DNA of 6,986 bases, from assembly GCA_031261125.1 (NCBI GenBank), contig JAISJZ010000031.1:1-6986 (forward strand). The letters are read 5' to 3'. The stretch comes from Planctomycetaceae bacterium. Its GTDB lineage: Bacteria; Planctomycetota; Planctomycetia; Pirellulales; Thermoguttaceae. This document shows positions 4,166-6,986 of this stretch, one piece after another; position 1 is the stretch's first letter; every line of letters begins with the position of its first letter. Below the pieces are notes generated by a model. It made no database searches, was not told the origin of the DNA, and saw only the letters and a list, made by a program, of their open reading frames with translations. A program made the position numbers and the translations under genes.

Positions 4166-5449
4166 ATGCACTATCCTTGGTGGTACGTTCCCGTTTTAAC
4201 AGCACCGATGCTCATTGCGGTCATTGCTGTTATTCACGTTGTCGTTTCGCATTACGCCGTCGGCGGCGGAATCCTGCTGGCATTGGAAAACCAGTTTGCC
4301 GTTAAGACCGGCAGTACCGCGTACCGGGATTACCTGCATCAGCACGCCCGGTTTTTCGTACTGTTGACCGTTGCCTTTGGTGCGATTACCGGTGTCGGAA
4401 TCTGGTGGACGATTGCGCTGACTTCCCCGCTTGCGACCGAATTTCTGATACGCACTTTCGTTTTCGGCTGGGCAATCGAATGGGTGTTTTTCATCGTCGA
4501 AATTGTTGCGGCGTTCATTATGTACTACTGCTGGACGAAAATGCCGCCCCGGACGCACGTCAAAATCACTTGGATTTACGCCCTAGCCGCTTGGATTTCG
4601 CTTGTCCTTATCACCGGCATCACGGCATTTATGCTCGACAGCCGTTCGTTGTTCAGTGGCGGCACATACTCGTCCGGTATTGTTCCTGAATTTTGGCACG
4701 CGTTTTTCAATGTTCAATTCCTGCCGCAGATGCTCACCCGCACCGGCGGTGCGCTGCTCTTGGCGGCATTGTACGTTTTTCTACATTGCTCTTGGGTCTT
4801 CCGAAATACACAAAGCGAAATGCCGGGCATTGTGATTAAACGAATGACGAAATACATCATTGCCGGAACAATTTTTGTTGTCATCGGCGTTGTTTGGGGC
4901 GGACTTACCCTGCGTCTCGGTGTTTGGTTAATTATTGAACGTTCCGTCCTGACGAACATTTTAATCACGGTGTTCTTCGGCGCGTCGGCATTGGTGCTGC
5001 TCGGTTCGCTGTTCGGTTTGTTTGCCCCGAAGCAAATCAACATCGCGTTTGCCGGTTGTTTGTTTATCTTCGGTATCACGGCGTTGGGTTCGGCGGAGTT
5101 TATGCGGGAGGCAATCCGCAAACCGTGGATTGTTGACGGATATGTTCTCGGCAATCAGATTTACGCTGACGAAATAGAAGAGCGTCAGGCGAATGGGTTT
5201 ATACAACCGTCCAACTGGCTGAATAATGACGGCGGCGGGACGGTGTTTATGTACCACTGTAATAACTGCCACGCTCTTAACCACGGCGTATCGGCGGTTG
5301 CTCCGCTGCTTGCCGGAGAAAACAAAAACGACATCAAGGACAAAATCCGCAAGTTGAATCAGCCGATTGCGTCGATGCCGCCGTGGTGCGGAACAGAAGC
5401 GGAACTCGAAGCGTTGGCGGACTTTCTTGAGAAAATCCGACCGGATTAA
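4166..5449 (+). CDS. CydA-like quinol/cytochrome oxidase subunit I fused to cytochrome c
   Basis: The 427-residue protein has about eight to nine hydrophobic segments (roughly 8-40, 61-86, 94-122, 134-158, 176-208, 230-250, 260-285, 292-310) and a C-terminal soluble heme-c domain. The membrane part resembles cytochrome bd subunit I: an early His pair (H24, H29 in SHYAVGGG), the acidic helix GWAIEWVFFIVEIVAAF with E105 and E112, and AEFMREAIRKPW (310-321), which corresponds to the GRQPW region of CydA. The canonical long Q-loop is not evident. The C-terminus has one CxxCH site (C365, C368, H369) and a likely axial Met in SMPPW (M404). No cydB follows. It probably moves electrons between quinol or cytochrome c and oxygen at the membrane, but the actual substrates are inferred. 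I start at 4166, after the predicted transcript start and at MHYPWWYVPVL; 4124 would add 14 residues. Confidence 0.82.
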   Translation: MHYPWWYVPVLTAPMLIAVIAVIHVVVSHYAVGGGILLALENQFAVKTGSTAYRDYLHQHARFFVLLTVAFGAITGVGIWWTIALTSPLATEFLIRTFVFGWAIEWVFFIVEIVAAFIMYYCWTKMPPRTHVKITWIYALAAWISLVLITGITAFMLDSRSLFSGGTYSSGIVPEFWHAFFNVQFLPQMLTRTGGALLLAALYVFLHCSWVFRNTQSEMPGIVIKRMTKYIIAGTIFVVIGVVWGGLTLRLGVWLIIERSVLTNILITVFFGASALVLLGSLFGLFAPKQINIAFAGCLFIFGITALGSAEFMREAIRKPWIVDGYVLGNQIYADEIEERQANGFIQPSNWLNNDGGGTVFMYHCNNCHALNHGVSAVAPLLAGENKNDIKDKIRKLNQPIASMPPWCGTEAELEALADFLEKIRPD

Positions 5450-5451
5450 AT

Positions 5452-5479
5452 TTGTCGCAATCCGTTCGGAAAATACCAT
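5452..5479 (+). promoter_or_regulatory. weak candidate promoter before the lipoprotein gene
   Basis: TTGTCG (5452-5457) and TACCAT (5474-5479) are 16 bp apart, each matching four of six consensus positions. The lipoprotein gene could equally be read from the oxidase promoter, since only 83 bp separate the genes and no terminator is visible. Confidence 0.25.
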
Positions 5480-5489
5480 AACGGAATGC

Positions 5490-5501
5490 GGGAACGTTCC
5501 C
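5490..5501. promoter_or_regulatory. perfect 12-bp palindrome
   Basis: GGGAACGTTCCC lies between the oxidase and lipoprotein genes, just downstream of the weak promoter and 31 bp before the predicted ATG. It could be an operator or a small hairpin. No regulator can be assigned. Confidence 0.3.
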
Positions 5502-5532
5502 TATGTTTATTTCCAGTACGGACTTCGCAGTA

Positions 5533-6030
5533 ATGCTTAAAATCTTCCTGTTTTTCCTATTTTTCTTTCCTTTCCTAACCGGTTGCGGTACCTCAGTGCG
5601 GGATGTTCCTGTCATACCGTCTTCTGCCGGACTGCCGCAGAAAACTGCCGAACCGGGAAACGTTGTGTTTTTCGATAATACCGCAGAAGGCAGGGCGGCG
5701 GCACAGCGGGAGGAAAAACCGCTGCTGCTCTTCTTTTACTTGCCGGATTGCAGTAATTCCAAACGGATGCTTGAAACGGTCTTTTGCAACGCCGAAATTC
5801 AGCAACTTGCCCGGCGGTTCGTCTGCGTTAAAATTGACGGCAGTAAAGAAACGGAGTATTGCAAAGGGCTGAACATCAAAGGTTTTCCGACGACGCTGCT
5901 GTTGAGTCCGCAGGGAAAAGAAGTGCAGCGGCTTTCAGGCGGACAGACGGCAGACCAACTCGCCTTGCAGATGCACCTGACGATTCAATCGACGGCAGCC
6001 CGTACAACGGCATTCGGCGTTGTGCGGTAA
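5533..6030 (+). CDS. thioredoxin-fold lipoprotein with one active-site Cys
   Basis: The product has 165 residues. It opens with a very Phe-rich hydrophobic segment and the lipobox LTGC, so Cys18 should be lipidated and the precursor cut by LspA. A thioredoxin-like domain runs from about 44 to 150: KPLLLFFYLPDCSNSKRM (62-79) is the strand and active-site turn, VCVKIDG (97-103) the next strand, and KGFPTTLLL (116-124) holds the cis-proline, followed by GKEVQRLSG. The usual CxxC is CSNS (73-76), so the resolving cysteine is replaced by Ser; further cysteines are C85, C98 and C110. It resembles the thioredoxin-like (Thioredoxin_7/DUF255-type) proteins common in this phylum. It may act as a thiol-binding, isomerase-like or chaperone protein at the membrane. 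I start at 5533 because signal peptide and lipobox follow at normal distance; an ATG at 5503 would add ten residues. Confidence 0.8.
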   Translation: MLKIFLFFLFFFPFLTGCGTSVRDVPVIPSSAGLPQKTAEPGNVVFFDNTAEGRAAAQREEKPLLLFFYLPDCSNSKRMLETVFCNAEIQQLARRFVCVKIDGSKETEYCKGLNIKGFPTTLLLSPQGKEVQRLSGGQTADQLALQMHLTIQSTAARTTAFGVVR

Positions 6031-6059
6031 TTGATAACGAACAAGAAATAAGGAATAAT
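6031..6059 (+). promoter_or_regulatory. candidate promoter of the PQQ-propeller gene
   Basis: TTGATA (6031-6036) and AATAAT (6054-6059) are each one base from consensus and spaced by exactly 17 bp. The -35 lies in the outer left arm and the -10 in the inner left arm of the inverted repeat. The start would be near 6066, giving a 35-nt leader that contains only the right-hand arms. Confidence 0.5.
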
Positions 6060-6072
6060 TCTTATCTGCGTC

Positions 6073-6101
6073 ATTATTCCTTGTACATCAGCCGTTATCA
6101 A
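6073..6101 (-). promoter_or_regulatory. mirror-image promoter facing the lipoprotein gene
   Basis: Because the repeat is symmetrical, the minus strand also reads TTGATA (6101-6096), 17 bp, AATAAT (6078-6073). It faces the plus-strand promoter and would give an RNA antisense to the 3' end of the lipoprotein gene. It may simply follow from the palindrome. Confidence 0.3.
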
Positions 6102-6986
6102 TGTGCCGCTTCAAAGTACTGTTCGCCGTTTTACTCGTTCTGTTTTCAGGTGCCGATTCGCCGCAGTGGGGAATCGACCAAGGACGAAACCGCATTTCCA
6201 GCGAAGAGAATTTGCCGGTCTCGTTTCAGCCCGGTCGCAAAGACCCGGCAACCGGAGATATTGCCGAAACCGGCAAGAACGTCCGCTGGGCGGTTAAAAT
6301 CGGCTCCCGAACTTACACGCCGCCGGTTATTGCCGACGGATGCGTTCTCATCGGGACAAACAACGATGCGAAGTTTGACGCAAACATTGACGGCGATTAC
6401 GGGATTATGCTCTGTCTTGACGAAAAGACCGGCAAATTCCGCTGGCAATATGCCGCCAAAAAGGTATCGGAAATCCAGCATTTCGACACCGTTCAAATCG
6501 GCATCACGTCCACGCCGCTTGTGAGAAACGGTATCGTCTATTTTGTTGACAACCGCGGAACGGTCTGCGCTGTCAATCTTGCTGACGGCAAACCGAAGTG
6601 GACGTTCGATTTAGTAAAAGTTCTCGGTGTTCGGCAGCACGATGCCAATAACTGTTCCATTACAATTCACGAAAATTGGCTTTTCGCCGGTACCGCCAAC
6701 GGACTGGACGCACGGCACAGCAATATGGAACGTCCCGATGCCCCGACGCTGGTCGTTCTTGATGCCGCAACCGGCAAACCGCTGGCAAGAGATGATGCTT
6801 GGCTCAAAACCGGCATTGTTCACGGTCAGTGGTGTTCTCCGTGTTTGGGTGCAGTAAAACAAGCAGACGGTTCCGTTGTGCCGACACTGTTTTATGTTCT
6901 CGGCAACGGAATTCTGCACAGTGTCAACTTGCAAAAGTTTCGGCAGCAACTTGCAGCCCCGCCGGAAAACACCGGACAGTTCGGTG
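6101..6986 (+). CDS. secreted PQQ-type beta-propeller protein (3' end outside window)
   Basis: An uninterrupted frame of 295 codons runs off the right edge. The first 18 or so residues (MCRFKVLFAVLLVLFSGA) are a signal peptide. Propeller blades of the PQQ/BamB type are recognisable by Asp-x-x-(T/D)GK-x-x-W signatures: CLDEKTGKFRWQY (105-117), AVNLADGKPKWTF (157-169) and VLDAATGKPL (219-228), with strand pairs such as STPLVRNGIVYFVD between them. The opening QWGIDQGRNRISSEENLP resembles the lead-in WPQ(F/W)xGxxRNG of planctomycete PQQ-propeller proteins. These repeats fold as an eight-bladed-type propeller; most such proteins do not bind PQQ, and the role ranges from dehydrogenase to assembly scaffold. 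No catalytic site can be judged from this part. The ATG overlaps the right arm of the upstream inverted repeat and has no Shine-Dalgarno sequence. A CSPC pair (245-248) could be redox active. Confidence 0.85.
   Translation, partial: MCRFKVLFAVLLVLFSGADSPQWGIDQGRNRISSEENLPVSFQPGRKDPATGDIAETGKNVRWAVKIGSRTYTPPVIADGCVLIGTNNDAKFDANIDGDYGIMLCLDEKTGKFRWQYAAKKVSEIQHFDTVQIGITSTPLVRNGIVYFVDNRGTVCAVNLADGKPKWTFDLVKVLGVRQHDANNCSITIHENWLFAGTANGLDARHSNMERPDAPTLVVLDAATGKPLARDDAWLKTGIVHGQWCSPCLGAVKQADGSVVPTLFYVLGNGILHSVNLQKFRQQLAAPPENTGQFG

Larger units (their letters stand above)
6030..6102. repeat. 73-bp nested inverted repeat spanning stop and start codons
   Basis: The outer arms ATTGATAACG (6030-6039) and CGTTATCAAT (6093-6102) are perfectly complementary. 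The inner arms AAGGAATAAT (6050-6059) and ATTATTCCTT (6073-6082) are too. Exactly 10 nt separate outer from inner arm on each side, and these stretches do not pair; the apical loop has 13 nt. The left arm begins with the last base of the lipoprotein stop codon and the right arm ends with the first two bases of the next ATG. No T-run follows, so a classical terminator is not indicated. Confidence 0.75.

Noticed and set aside
4714..5479. Long minus-strand reading frames opposite the oxidase gene
   Set aside because: They are shadows of the coding strand: the plus frame gives membrane helices and a CxxCH site, the minus frames give no recognisable protein.
5859..6524. A 221-codon plus-strand reading frame
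   Set aside because: It overlaps the 3' end of the lipoprotein gene, the inverted repeat and the start of the propeller gene in another frame. Its product is Arg/Ser-rich with no domain, while the frame starting at 6101 gives clear propeller blades.

Overview
The window looks like a chromosomal segment from a Planctomycetota-type bacterium. The grounds are a BlaI/M56 pair, a secreted protein built from STN-like repeats, a CydA-like oxidase subunit fused to a cytochrome c domain, a PQQ-propeller protein, and a general lack of Shine-Dalgarno sequences. This is my inference from gene content; no rRNA or other phylogenetic marker is present. Base composition is near balanced and even throughout. 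I see no insertion sequence, integrase, phage gene, CRISPR array or complete tRNA.

Layout. Positions 1-95 hold a leftward sigma70-type promoter covered by a 17-bp palindrome; it points to a gene outside the window. Positions 96-936 (minus) are a translationally coupled blaI-blaR pair, but the M56/BlaR membrane protein stops after 141 residues and has no protease domain. Positions 937-1325 are non-coding. They contain a consensus blaI promoter with a TACA-NN-TGTA operator in its spacer, a tandem 12-bp repeat behind it, and a rightward promoter for the next gene. Positions 1326-2273 (plus) encode an exported protein with three STN-like modules. Convergent to it, 2295-3356 (minus) is a guaD-lspA operon (guanine deaminase, signal peptidase II). 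yidD (3465-3686, plus) converges on a stand-alone receiver-domain response regulator (3696-4064, minus).

The response regulator and the oxidase gene (4166-5449, plus) diverge from two strong promoters whose -35 hexamers overlap. The response-regulator transcript is predicted to be leaderless. The oxidase is followed by a thioredoxin-fold lipoprotein with a single active-site cysteine (5533-6030). Next come a 73-bp nested perfect inverted repeat carrying two face-to-face promoters (6030-6102) and a secreted PQQ-type beta-propeller protein (6101 to beyond the right edge).

How the genes relate. LspA and YidD belong to envelope biogenesis, and LspA would process the lipoprotein at 5533. The oxidase, lipoprotein and propeller lie in one direction and are all predicted to act in or outside the cytoplasmic membrane, which hints at a respiratory or envelope redox group; that link is inference. 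The most unusual content is regulatory: -35/-10 pairs with exactly 17-bp spacing precede most transcription units, and several are merged with palindromes or with each other.
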